Position numbers and translations under genes: made by a program. A stretch of 64,000 nt of DNA. Source: an uncultured Dehalococcoidia bacterium (GTDB lineage Bacteria > Chloroflexota > Dehalococcoidia > Lucifugimonadales > UBA3495). The notes below the pieces were generated by a model. It had not been told where the DNA came from. It searched no databases and saw only the letters and a list, made by a program, of their open reading frames with translations. Of the stretch, positions 34,147 through 42,672 are shown piece after piece; the stretch's first letter is position 1; the number at the start of each line of letters is the position of its first letter. Location: assembly GCA_958295765.1 (NCBI GenBank), contig CATQHB010000002.1, forward strand, positions 2,654,091 to 2,718,090. The letters run 5' to 3'.

Positions 34147-36084
34147 TTACTTGGGAAAGATTTGCCCGTCCAACTGGTCCCGGTGGGGGGCAAACTCCAG
34201 GTTGGAGGCGATGTCCCGGGCGCAGCAGCCGAAGTTCCACAGGTCAACTTCCGCGCCGATGGGCCAGACTACGTTGATGGCCGCGATGGGGAAATGCACC
34301 GCGTTCTCCAGAATCCACTTGGCGGTCTCCCGCTGAATTTCGATTCGCTTATCGAAGTCGGGTTCGGCAAACATGGCCTCTACCTGGGCGTCCAGGTAGG
34401 GATGTTCCATGCCCCGCATAATCAGGCCTTTGCTGGATACGCCCTGGTTATAGGCGTTCAGCGGCTCGTCGGAGGGGCTGTTGTCGTGGGTGTTGTAGCC
34501 CTTCCAGGTGCGGTTGACAAAGTGGGGCCGGAAAGCGGTCATCGGCATCCGGTGCTGGTTGCAGGTTACGTCGATTTCCTGCCACATCACGCAGACCGCC
34601 TCGCCCACCTTGGGGGTGCCGGGGTAGGAACGCTGGGTCAGGGCCATATCAATGGAAAAGCCGTCGCCATAGCCGGCCTCTTCCAGCAACTGGCGCGCCC
34701 GCTCCGGGTTGTATTCGACCTCAGCGCTGCGCATCTCATCATCAAAGAAATGCTCGTAGCCCGTCCAGCGCCAATAGGGATTGTCGGCGTAGCCCTCGCC
34801 GTCCAGCACGTTGTCCAGGATCGAATCCCGGTTGATCGAAATACGCAGGGCCTCCCGCACGTTCCGCGCCCGCTGCCACTCGGCGGAATCAACGTCGGGG
34901 GAGGCGGAAATCCAGGGCAGGTCGTTGTCCCGCTCCGGTATGCCTTCCCGGTCGATGTAAAGCTGGCCGTGCAGGGTAATGTGCAGTTCCAGGGCGCCGG
35001 TGAACCGCATAAACTTGACCCCGGGGGAGTCAATCAGGTTGGGAATGGAACCCAGGGAGGTCTGCATCGTATCCAGTTCGCCGGCAAGGAAGTTGGCGAG
35101 GCGGGTGGACTCCTCGGCAATCTGGAAGTAGTGCAGTTCCTGGAAATAGGGCGTCTTGTGCCAATGGTTGGGCACCGCCTCGGAGATGAACCGCTCGTTG
35201 GTGCGGAACTCCACGAACTGCCAGGGGCCGGTGCCGATGCCCTCCAGGGTCGCCTGCTCATCCCCCACCGCATCGGCGTAAGCCTTGCTGGCCAAGGGGA
35301 TAAAGTTGTTGGCGCCGAACTGCTGGAACCGCCAGATAAAGTCAAAAGCCTGGTGGGTGCCGGTGTTGATTTCCACCGTCAGGTCGTCAACGATGGTAAC
35401 GGTGGTTTCGGTGTCGTCCCGGTCAAAGATGCGGCGCATATTGGTCTTACCGGGGTGGCGGCCTTCGTCCAGCATAATCTGGTTCACCACCCACATCAAA
35501 TCCTGGACGTTGATGGTGCCCCAATCCTTGTGGTAGGGGATGCCTTCCTTCAGTTGGAGCCGCCAGGTAGTACCGTCGTCGGACAGGCTCCAGTCCTCCA
35601 GCAGGTCATTCTGCAATACCCGTTCGGGACTCATCCGCCAGAGGGCGTCAAAGATGACCGGGCTGACGTAGGTGGCCTGGGGGACGGCCATATTCTTGGG
35701 CAGGAACTGGGGCGGCCCCAGGTCCTTGTTGGCGATGCGCAGGGTGCCGTAGGGGGCATCGCTGACGGTGGAGACTTCCACCGGCGCTGCGGCGGCCTGC
35801 TCCGGGGCCGTCGTAGGCGTAGGCGACATACTCTGCGGGGCCGGGGCGCTGGTCGGCGCGGCGGCTGCCGAGGAGGCCGGGGCAGCAGAGCCGGAATCCG
35901 CCGGCTGAGACTGGGCCGGCGCGGCCGGTTCCGCCGCCGGCGCCGCCGGGGCCGTTTCCTGAGCCGCCGGCGAGGCCGGCGCCGGCTCTTCGGAGGCTGA
36001 GCCGCAAGCCACGCCAATCAGCAGCAAAAGCATAACCGCCGGAAATATCAGGGCCTGGGGCCGGGTGATGCGTAATAACTTCAC
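34147..36084 (-). CDS. Family 5 extracellular solute-binding lipoprotein
   Basis: A 645-residue ABC transporter solute-binding protein of family 5 (peptide/nickel/oligosaccharide type). The signal has lipobox LIGVACGS (about residues 20-27), followed by an Ala/Pro/Ser/Glu-rich tether to about residue 115. The mature domain shows the family pattern: VLQNDLLEDWSLSDDGTTWRLQLKEGIPYHKDWG (residues near 155-190), EGIGTGPWQFVEFRTNERF and NVREALRISINRDSILDNVLDGEG. GTG at 36084 is taken as the start because GAGAGGAG lies about five bases upstream; the longer frame has no such site. No permease or ATPase genes adjoin it. Confidence 0.9.
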   Translation of the reverse strand: MKLLRITRPQALIFPAVMLLLLIGVACGSASEEPAPASPAAQETAPAAPAAEPAAPAQSQPADSGSAAPASSAAAAPTSAPAPQSMSPTPTTAPEQAAAAPVEVSTVSDAPYGTLRIANKDLGPPQFLPKNMAVPQATYVSPVIFDALWRMSPERVLQNDLLEDWSLSDDGTTWRLQLKEGIPYHKDWGTINVQDLMWVVNQIMLDEGRHPGKTNMRRIFDRDDTETTVTIVDDLTVEINTGTHQAFDFIWRFQQFGANNFIPLASKAYADAVGDEQATLEGIGTGPWQFVEFRTNERFISEAVPNHWHKTPYFQELHYFQIAEESTRLANFLAGELDTMQTSLGSIPNLIDSPGVKFMRFTGALELHITLHGQLYIDREGIPERDNDLPWISASPDVDSAEWQRARNVREALRISINRDSILDNVLDGEGYADNPYWRWTGYEHFFDDEMRSAEVEYNPERARQLLEEAGYGDGFSIDMALTQRSYPGTPKVGEAVCVMWQEIDVTCNQHRMPMTAFRPHFVNRTWKGYNTHDNSPSDEPLNAYNQGVSSKGLIMRGMEHPYLDAQVEAMFAEPDFDKRIEIQRETAKWILENAVHFPIAAINVVWPIGAEVDLWNFGCCARDIASNLEFAPHRDQLDGQIFPK

Positions 36085-36152
36085 GATAACTCCTCTCCGC
36101 ATTAGTAGATTGCCGCGTATCATACAACGACAAATCCGTCAGGTTAGCGGAA

Positions 36153-36181
36153 CATATACTACAGATAGCCATTCTTGTCAA
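36153..36181 (-). promoter_or_regulatory. Strong promoter of the family 5 binding-protein gene
   Basis: On the minus strand TTGACA (36181-36176), a 17-base spacer and TATATG (36158-36153) form a near-consensus sigma-70-type promoter about 70 bases upstream of the GTG start at 36084. Confidence 0.65.
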
Positions 36182-37260
36182 TGCAAGGTATGGGGGGGCG
36201 GCGGGCCGGTGAAAGGTCAATACCAATAACAATATCCATCCGCATCCATCCGCTCATAACAAAATTCGCTCATGGTGAGCTTGTCGAACCACGCCCCCCA
36301 CTTGTTGGCATCATCACCGGGTAGGGGCGGGTTTGTAACCCGCCTTGCGTTCAAGGGCCAAGACCGTCCGATAAACCGGTTTGCCATAGTTGAACCGTTC
36401 TTGCGCCCAGGACAGGGCGGGTTAGAAACCCGCCCCTACCCCGACTATGGCAACCCAAGCAACCGTCGTTCCGGCGCAGGCCGGAATCCAGGAAATCCCC
36501 CGGAAAAGAGCGTGCCGCCTACCGAGGGTTCTGGATCCCGGCTTTCGCCGGAACGACGGTTTTATGGTGCGATTGCCTTGGCAAGGTGTCGGGCCGGCTA
36601 CCCCTACGGGTATTCCCTACATTTGCCGGTATTATCACCGGGTAGGGGCGGGTTTGTAACCCGCCCTGTCTTGGGCGCAGGAACGGGGCGGCTATGGCAT
36701 ACCGGTACACCGGACGGTCTTGGCCGTTGAACGCCGGGCGGGTTAGAAACCCGCCCCTACCCTGACTATGGACATCCAAGCAACCGTCGTTCCGGCGAAA
36801 GCCGGAATCCAGGAAATCCTACGGGAAAAGAGCGTGCCGGCTATCGAGGGTTCTGGATTCCGGCTTTCGCCGGAACGACGGGTTTATGGTGCGGTTGACT
36901 TGGCAAGGTATCGGGGCCGGTTACCCCTCCGGGTACTCCCCCCACTTGTTGGTATCACCACCGGGTAGGGGCGGGTTTGTAACCCGCCCTACGTTCAAGG
37001 CCAAGACCGTCCGATAAACCGGTTTGCCATAGTTGAACCGTTCTTACGCCCAGGACAGGGCGGGGTTGAAACCCGCCCCTACCCGATTGACTTGAAGGCA
37101 TCAGGGTCAGCAGGCCCAGCGCAAAGTCAATACCGACAACAAAATCCGCTCATGGTGAGCCTGTCGAACCACGCCCCCTTATCCTGTGGGGCATCCTTCG
37201 ACAAGCTCAGGATGAGCGGTTATACGTTGTGCCGGTCAATAACCTAAAGAACCGGTTACC
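36182..37260. repeat. Divergent intergenic repeat block
   Basis: No gene is seen. The block contains full palindromic elements at 36463-36559 and 36784-36881, GGGCGGGT arm pairs near 36320-36440, 36640-36760 and 36965-37080, and CCGCTCATGGTGAGC / CTCAGGATGAGCGG arms at 36257-36281 and 37147-37219. The middle composite unit (GGCAAGGTGTCGGGCCGG through AAGACCGTCC) matches that at 33510-34010. Confidence 0.8.
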
Positions 37261-37272
37261 CCCCACCCACCA

Positions 37273-37301
37273 TTGACAAAAGCTATACCCGCTATTATTA
37301 T
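37273..37301 (+). promoter_or_regulatory. Near-consensus promoter of the selenate-type transporter
   Basis: TTGACA (37273-37278), a 17-base spacer and TATTAT (37296-37301) match the sigma-70 consensus in eleven of twelve positions. Transcription would start near 37308 and leave a leader of about 240 bases before the binding-protein gene. Confidence 0.7.
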
Positions 37302-37307
37302 CCCTTA

Positions 37308-37549
37308 TGTGTTGAACCTGAACCCCATAAATGCCCCCTGGCCCGGCGCCGGCTTTACTTGACCCCGCATTAGCGAGGCCTGGATTGGCCGGCGGGTCTG
37401 CGGCGCACCCCTTTCGTAATCGCAAGTTTTCCACTTGCCCCGGTAAAGCTGCATCAAGAACTTTCTGCCTTTCATGCCTCCGGTTTTCCGTTGGATTGCC
37501 CCCATTCCCCGGAGCATTGACCGGTTGTTTATTATTATGAGGTTTCTTG
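37308..37549 (+). other. Long, possibly structured leader of the transporter transcript
   Basis: No reading frame here looks like a gene. Inverted segments include GACCC (near 37361) with GGGTC (near 37394), enclosing GGCC-TGGATT-GGCC. It is not a tRNA, and I do not recognise a known riboswitch. GAGG at 37539-37542 is the ribosome site of the next gene. Confidence 0.35.
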
Positions 37550-38455
37550 ATGCGTTCTTGCCTTTCTTTCCGGCTATCCCTCTCCGCGTTCCTATTGCTT
37601 TCCCTGGCGCTGCTGCTGCTGGCGTTGGCGGCCTGCGGCGGTGAGACGGCGCCGGCGCTGAAAGTTGGCGGCATCCCCGACCAGGATACGTCCCGGCTGG
37701 CCCGCCGCTACCAGATTTTTGCCGACTATCTGGCTAAAGAACTGGACGTTACGGTGGAATACGTCCCCAGCGTGGACTATGCCGCCGTAGTTACCGCCTT
37801 CGGCCAGGACGAACTGCAACTGGCCTTCTTTGGCGGCTTGACCGGCGTGCAGGCCCGGCTGCAAAACCCCGGCGCCCAGGCCATTGCCCAACGGGAAAAG
37901 GACGCCAAGTTTCACTCCAAGTTCATCGCCCGGGCCGACTTGCCCCTGGCCTCGCTGGAGGACGTGAAAGCCCAGGCCGGCGACCTGACCATTACCTTCG
38001 GCAGTGAAAGCTCCACCTCCGGCCACCTGATGCCCCGTTACTATCTGACCCAGGCCGGCGTGGACCCGGACGCCGACTTCCGCAGCGCGCCCAGCTTTTC
38101 CGGCTCCCATGACAAGACCTGGCAGTTGGTGGAGAGCGGCTCTTTCGACCTGGGCGCCCTGAACGAGGATGTCTGGGACCGGGCAGTCCGGGAGGGCAAG
38201 GCGGACCCGGACAAGGTGCGGGAGTTCTACACCACCCCGGATTACTTCGATTATAACTGGACGGCCCGGGCCGACCTGGACCAGGTGTACGGCGCCGGCT
38301 TTACCGACAAGGTACAAGCCGCCCTGCTTAACCTGAACCCGGACGAACACGCCGAAATCCTGGAACTGTTCAGCACCGAGCGGTTCATCGCCAGCAACAA
38401 CGCCAACTACCAGGCCATTGAGGACGTAGCCCGCGGCCTGGAACTGATAAAGTGA
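37550..38455 (+). CDS. PhnD-like binding protein, putative selenate (or phosphonate) ABC transporter
   Basis: A 301-residue lipoprotein with a signal ending in a lipobox (LLALAACGG) and a PhnD-type binding fold: LKVGGIPDQDTSRLARRYQIFADYL, VEYVPSVDYAAVVTAFGQDELQLAFFGGLTGVQAR, then a TFGSESSTSGHLMPRYY ligand-loop segment. The FGGLTGVQARLQNPGAQAIAQR stretch is what I recall from proteins annotated as putative selenate ABC transporter periplasmic components, a PhnD subfamily found near selenium genes. An ATPase and two permeases follow. Phosphonate, phosphite or sulfonate are alternative ligands. The ATG at 37550 has GAGG seven bases upstream. Selenate is an inference from remembered similarity. 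Confidence 0.78.
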   Translation: MRSCLSFRLSLSAFLLLSLALLLLALAACGGETAPALKVGGIPDQDTSRLARRYQIFADYLAKELDVTVEYVPSVDYAAVVTAFGQDELQLAFFGGLTGVQARLQNPGAQAIAQREKDAKFHSKFIARADLPLASLEDVKAQAGDLTITFGSESSTSGHLMPRYYLTQAGVDPDADFRSAPSFSGSHDKTWQLVESGSFDLGALNEDVWDRAVREGKADPDKVREFYTTPDYFDYNWTARADLDQVYGAGFTDKVQAALLNLNPDEHAEILELFSTERFIASNNANYQAIEDVARGLELIK

Positions 38456-38559
38456 AGTTAAGCCGGCGCTGGCGTTTCTGCCCTTTCAGCCATTTACCTT
38501 GAGTTGGTGATGACGTTCTTACCCTTTCAGCCATTTGTCTTGAGCTTGCCACTTTTCCG

Positions 38560-39262
38560 GTCGCTCATCCTGAGCCTGTCGAAGGACGGGGGTTCGGTAT
38601 GAGCGTGGTTCAACAAGCTCACCATGAGCGACCGGCCCACCGTGAGCGGCACGGGACGGTGAATTGGTCATTTCTTTATCCGCTCATCCTGAGCCTGTCG
38701 AAGGACGGGAGGACGGTATGAGCGTGGTTCGACAAGCTCACCATGAGCGGAAAATGGAAACTCACCATGAGCGACAAGGGGCGGTGAACTGGTCATTCCT
38801 TAATCCGCTCATCCTGAGCCTGTCGAAGGACGGGAGGGCGGTATGAGCGTGGTTCGACAAGCTCACCATGAGCGACCGGCCCACCGTGAGCGGCAAGCGG
38901 CGGTGCACTGGTCATTCCTTAATCCGCTCATCCTGAGCTTGTCGAAGGACGGGGGGATGGTATGAGCGTGGTTCGACAAGCTCACCATGAGCGGAAAATG
39001 GAAACTCACCGTGAACAGCAAGGGGCGGTGAACTGGTCATTCCTTAATCCGCTCATCCTGAGCCTGTCGAAGGACGGGGGTATGGTATGAGCGTGGTTCG
39101 ACAAGCTCACCATGAGCGGCAACGGGAACCGGCTTACCAAGAGCGTCCCGCCCACCGGGAGCGACAAGGGGCGGTGAACTGGTCATTCCTTAATCCGCTC
39201 ATCCTGAGCCTGTCGAAGGACGGGGGGGCGGTATGAGCGTGGTTCGACAAGCTCACCATGAG
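38560..39262 (+). repeat. Tandem array of six hairpin units between transporter genes
   Basis: Six copies of a 119-146 bp unit follow the binding-protein gene. Each holds CCGCTCATCCTGAGCCTGTC, GAAGGACGGGGG, then ATGAGCGTGGTTCGACAAGC and CTCACCATGAGCG; the ATGs are at 38599, 38718, 38843, 38962, 39087 and 39233. The two arms of each unit can pair, so the transcript would form a row of hairpins. The last unit supplies the apparent start of the ATPase gene. Spacers contain CTGGTCATTCCTTAATC and GGGGCGGTG. Confidence 0.85.
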
Positions 39263-40084
39263 CGGCGCGGGAAACACGGGGAAAAGGCGGCGGTAGCGGC
39301 GCCCCTGGTGGTGGTTGAGGGCATCGCCAAGGGCTACCCCCGGGTGCAGGCCCTGCATCCGGTCAGCTTTGCCATCCGGCCCGGCGAGCGGGTGGCGCTG
39401 GTTGGCCCCAGCGGTAGCGGCAAGACTACCCTGCTCAACCTGCTGTCCGGCATGGAGCAGCCCGACGCCGGTTCCCTGTCCATTGACGGGCGTTCCCTGT
39501 CCGGGCAACTGCCCCGCCGCCAGCTTTCCCGGCTGGTGGGGCTGATTCACCAGCAGTATGACCTGGTGCCGCAACTGCCGGTGGCGCATAACGTCCTGGC
39601 CGGCCGGTTTGGCCGGTGGGGGATTTTCCGGTCGGCCCTGTCCCTGGTCTGGCCTCAGGAGTACCCCCTGGCCCAGGCCGCCCTGGAACGAATGGGCCTG
39701 GCCGACAAAATTCAGGAACGCACTTCCCACTTGTCCGGCGGGGAGCAGCAGCGGGTCGCCATCGCCCGGACGATGGTGCAATCCCCCCGGCTGGTGCTGG
39801 CTGACGAGCCGGTGGCTTCGCTGGACCCGGCCCGGGCTGAGGAGATTCTCCGCCTGCTGACCGACTTGACTACCAATAATAATAATGACCCGGCCGCCAA
39901 CACCGGCAAAACCCTGATTGCCAGCATCCACTCCACCGAGCTGATTCGGCGTTTCTTTTCCCGGGTTATCGGCCTGCGGGAGGGCCGGTTGCAGTTCGAC
40001 ATTCCGGCGGCGGAGTTGACCCCGGCGGCCCTGAACGACCTTTATGACCTGGGCGACGATGATTTCAGCCCGCACCTGGCCTGA
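39233..40084 (+). CDS. PhnC-like ABC transporter ATPase (putative selenate/phosphonate)
   Basis: An ABC ATPase of 283 residues as opened at 39233. Walker A is LVGPSGSGKTTLLNLLSG (about 56-73), the Q-loop GLIHQQYDLVPQLPV, the signature HLSGGEQQRVAIARTMV (about 165-181), Walker B LVLADEPVASLDP and the H-loop IASIHS. It lacks membrane segments and would drive the two permeases encoded next. The first eleven residues (MSVVRQAHHER) are the translation of the tandem repeat unit, so the gene either recruited a repeat ATG, preceded by a G-rich run, as its start, or begins further in, for instance at a GTG around the VVVEGIAKGYP segment. Confidence 0.9.
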   Translation: MSVVRQAHHERRGKHGEKAAVAAPLVVVEGIAKGYPRVQALHPVSFAIRPGERVALVGPSGSGKTTLLNLLSGMEQPDAGSLSIDGRSLSGQLPRRQLSRLVGLIHQQYDLVPQLPVAHNVLAGRFGRWGIFRSALSLVWPQEYPLAQAALERMGLADKIQERTSHLSGGEQQRVAIARTMVQSPRLVLADEPVASLDPARAEEILRLLTDLTTNNNNDPAANTGKTLIASIHSTELIRRFFSRVIGLREGRLQFDIPAAELTPAALNDLYDLGDDDFSPHLA

Positions 40085-40172
40085 GCTGTCAGGAACGACC
40101 CGCACTCCTGGAATAGGGCGGGATGAGGAGTTAATGACGGCAAAAGGGCCGGCCGGCGCTGCGAGGTGAACG

Positions 40173-40973
40173 CTGAAACTGCCGGAGATTCGTCACGGGA
40201 GTCGCCACCTGCTTTCCCTGCTGCTGCTGGGGGCGTTTATCTGGAGCCTGTCCAGCGTCAACTGGCGGGACCCGATAGTCCACACCGGCGGCGGCGAATC
40301 GGCCCTGCGCTTTCTCCTGGCCCTGTTTCCCCCGGAACTCGCCCCGGAGTTTCTGCTCCTGGGCCTTAAAGCCGCCTGGCAAACGCTGGCCTATGCGCTG
40401 GCCGGGCTGACGGTGGCGGTACTCATCGGCTTTCCCCTGGGGATAATCGCCTCCGGCGTGGTGGTGTCGCCCACTTCCCGGTTCCGTATCCCGCTGATTG
40501 TCGCCGTCCGGTTCCTGCTGGGCGGCCTGCGGGCGATCCACGAACTGGTCTGGGCCGTGCTGTTTGTCGCGGCCATCGGCCTGTCCCCCCTGGCGGCCAT
40601 CCTGGCCCTGGGCCTGCCCTATGGAGGCATCCTGGGGCGCATTTACGCCGAGTTTCTGCAAGACGTTCCCGCCGAACCGGTCCGGGCCTTGCGCGCTTCC
40701 GGCGCCTCCCCCTGGCAAACCCTGCTATTCGGCTACCTGCCGATGTGCCTGCCCGACCTGGTCAGCTACACCTTTTACCGCTTTGAGTGCGCCGTCCGGG
40801 CGGCGGCCATCCTCAGCTTTGTCGGGATTCGCGGGCTGGGCTATGAGATACAGCTATCCCTGGGCGACCTGTTGTTCGGCCAGGTCTGGACGCTGCTGCT
40901 GTTTCTGGTGGCGATCGTGGCCCTGGTGGATTTGTGGAGCGGGCGGGTGCGCCGGAGCCTGGTAACCTCGTGA
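40173..40973 (+). CDS. PhnE-like ABC permease with apparent CTG start
   Basis: A membrane permease of 266 residues if started at CTG 40173. In that frame an upstream stop (TGA at 40167-40169) is followed by ACG CTG, and no ATG, GTG or TTG appears before GTG 40410, which would remove the first membrane helix (LKLPEIRHGSRHLLSLLLLG) and the periplasmic segment. AGGTG lies four bases before the CTG, overlapping that stop. The permease signature region is AAILALGLPYGGILGRIYAEFLQDVPAEPVRALRASGAS, with the EAA-type loop, followed by YTFYRFECAVRAAAILSFVG. It pairs with the next permease. A non-canonical start or a sequence error explains the missing ATG. Confidence 0.82.
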   Translation: MKLPEIRHGSRHLLSLLLLGAFIWSLSSVNWRDPIVHTGGGESALRFLLALFPPELAPEFLLLGLKAAWQTLAYALAGLTVAVLIGFPLGIIASGVVVSPTSRFRIPLIVAVRFLLGGLRAIHELVWAVLFVAAIGLSPLAAILALGLPYGGILGRIYAEFLQDVPAEPVRALRASGASPWQTLLFGYLPMCLPDLVSYTFYRFECAVRAAAILSFVGIRGLGYEIQLSLGDLLFGQVWTLLLFLVAIVALVDLWSGRVRRSLVTS

Positions 40974-41851
40974 TGCGGGCGGGAGAAATACTGAAAGTTC
41001 ACCGGGCCTGGCATCGGCCCCTGACCTTCGCCCGCGGGTCGGCCTACGTCTTTGTCCTGCTGCTGGCGGCGGCGTGGGGCTACCTCCTGCTGGACGGCGA
41101 CAGCGGGTTTCTTGACCTGTTTGCCGGCAAGACCTGGCAGAACGCCGGCCGGTTTATGGGCCAACTGCTGGGGCTGGATTCCGGCGCAACCCCGGCCTTT
41201 CTGCAACCGGGGCAATGGTGGGCCACCGGCAAGCTGGCCTACCACACCCTGGCGATGAGCGTGCTGGCAATGGTCATCGCCGGGCTGGGCGCCCTGTTCA
41301 CCTTTCTGCCGGCGGCGCGCAACGTCAGCAACGGCGACCTGGGCGGGACTCCCTCCAGGGCCGGGGCCGGCTTTTACTACCTGCTGCGGCTGTTTTACAC
41401 CTTCACCCGGGCGGTGCCGGAACTGGTCTGGGCGATGGTCATCATCTTTTTCCTGTCGCCGGGCATCCTGCCGGGCGCCATTGCCCTGGGGGTGCATAAC
41501 CTGGGCATCCTGGGGCGGCTTTCCGCCGAGGTGGTGGAAAACCTGGATCCGGCCCCGGCCCGCGCCCTGCGTTCCTCCGGCGCCGGCAACCTGCAAATCC
41601 TGCTTTACGCCATCCTGCCCCAAGCCCTGCCCCACTTCATCACCTACCTGCTCTACCGTTGGGAGGTGGTCATCAGGACGACGGTGGTAGTGGGTTTTGT
41701 CAGCGCCGGGGGTCTGGGCCGGGAGTTCCGGCTGAACCTCAGCTTTTTCCACTACGACCAGGTAGCCCTGATAATCCTCTGGTATCTGCTGCTGGTAATC
41801 GGCGTAGATTTGCTCAGCGCCTGGCTGCGTCGATTGGCCCGGTTTAATTAG
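40973..41851 (+). CDS. PhnE-like ABC permease (second subunit)
   Basis: A 292-residue permease with about six helices. Its EAA-like loop is ALGVHNLGILGRLSAEVVENLDPAPARALRSSGAGNLQILLYAILP (near 170-215), followed by YLLYRWEVVIRTTVVVGFVSAGG. The ATG overlaps the stop of the first permease by one base (TGATG), so the two are translationally coupled and probably form a heterodimeric channel with the PhnC-like ATPase and the binding protein. It is the last gene of the transporter cluster. Confidence 0.9.
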   Translation: MRAGEILKVHRAWHRPLTFARGSAYVFVLLLAAAWGYLLLDGDSGFLDLFAGKTWQNAGRFMGQLLGLDSGATPAFLQPGQWWATGKLAYHTLAMSVLAMVIAGLGALFTFLPAARNVSNGDLGGTPSRAGAGFYYLLRLFYTFTRAVPELVWAMVIIFFLSPGILPGAIALGVHNLGILGRLSAEVVENLDPAPARALRSSGAGNLQILLYAILPQALPHFITYLLYRWEVVIRTTVVVGFVSAGGLGREFRLNLSFFHYDQVALIILWYLLLVIGVDLLSAWLRRLARFN

Positions 41852-42016
41852 GGCCTAGCCAACTTCCCTTTCTCCTTGAGCCGGCCAAAAGAATCCGCGC
41901 CGGCGGGCCACTGTAATAATTTACAATTCACCGAAATTATTTACTGACATTTGGGCAATGACAAACCTCCCGGAGGCTTTATACAATGTTGCCAAATCCG
42001 GGAGGGTGGTGGTAAA

Positions 42017-42577
42017 TTGCTGGAAAGTCAAGACAATCAACCAAGCTATCAAGCCGAGGGGGAACGGGAAAGTATCTGGAGTATCGCCCGGCGTTTGCGG
42101 AACTGGTACGCCTGGATTTTCTCCGTTGAGTATCTCATCTTTCTGGGCCTGACCATCTGGGACGAAGTGCATTACCAGACCGGGGACAATGCCTTGCAGA
42201 CCGTCCTGGCCGTCCGGCGGGGCATGACGGCAAACATCCTGGACATCGCGGCGAGCGCGTACGTAGCTTTGGAGGGCGTAATGTTAGCGCAATGGCTGAA
42301 GGAAAGAGACCAGCGCAAAGAGCGGGAGGCAATAGAAAAAGCGGAGCGGGCGGTGCAGATGGCGGATAAGGCGGTGCAACAGGCGGCTGAACAGGCGGCG
42401 CAGCAGGCTGAACAGACGGCGGCACAAGCGGCACAGATGGTGGCGGAGCAAGTAGCCGAGGAACGTCAGCGCTGGCTGGCCTGGTATGAGCGGATGCAAG
42501 AGGCGCAGCGCGCGGGCCGGCCCTTCACCGAGCCGCCGCCAGCCAGCCCCGGCTCACCAAGCCAGAACGGGCGCTGA
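42017..42577 (+). CDS. Unrecognised membrane protein with long coiled coil
   Basis: A protein of about 186 residues that I do not recognise. After a short polar start there is one or possibly two hydrophobic segments (WYAWIFSVEYLIFLGLTIW and ILDIAASAYVALEGVMLA), then a charged coiled coil from about 95 to 160 with Ala/Gln/Glu heptads (AVQQAAEQAAQQAEQTAAQAA-like repetition), ending in a Pro-rich tail. TTG at 42017 is favoured by the purine-rich GGAGGGTGGTGG upstream; the frame opens at 41951. A -10-like TATACAAT lies at 41980-41987. It may be a membrane-tethered scaffold. Confidence 0.55.
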   Translation: MLESQDNQPSYQAEGERESIWSIARRLRNWYAWIFSVEYLIFLGLTIWDEVHYQTGDNALQTVLAVRRGMTANILDIAASAYVALEGVMLAQWLKERDQRKEREAIEKAERAVQMADKAVQQAAEQAAQQAEQTAAQAAQMVAEQVAEERQRWLAWYERMQEAQRAGRPFTEPPPASPGSPSQNGR

Positions 42578-42672
42578 CGCCTTGAGATTTGTTCGGGTAG
42601 GTTTGTAACCGTGGCCTACCGTCCCGATATTTCCGGGACGGCCCGGGCCTTACCTATACCGGCAATCCCGTC

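Noticed and set aside
34162-36000. Long open frames antisense to binding-protein and restriction genes (also 49267-51951, 18668-19729)
   Set aside because: They are GC-rich antisense shadows of clearly identified genes, with Gly/Arg/Val-rich composition and no family-like motifs.
37308-37549. Selenocysteine tRNA or other known structured RNA
   Set aside because: No TPsiC-like GGTTCGA segment, no acceptor-stem pairing and no recognised riboswitch motif were found; only a leader with some pairing is supported.
38560-39262. CRISPR array
   Set aside because: The units are 119-146 bp, spacers are themselves repeated, the repeats contain internal inverted arms, and no cas gene is present.
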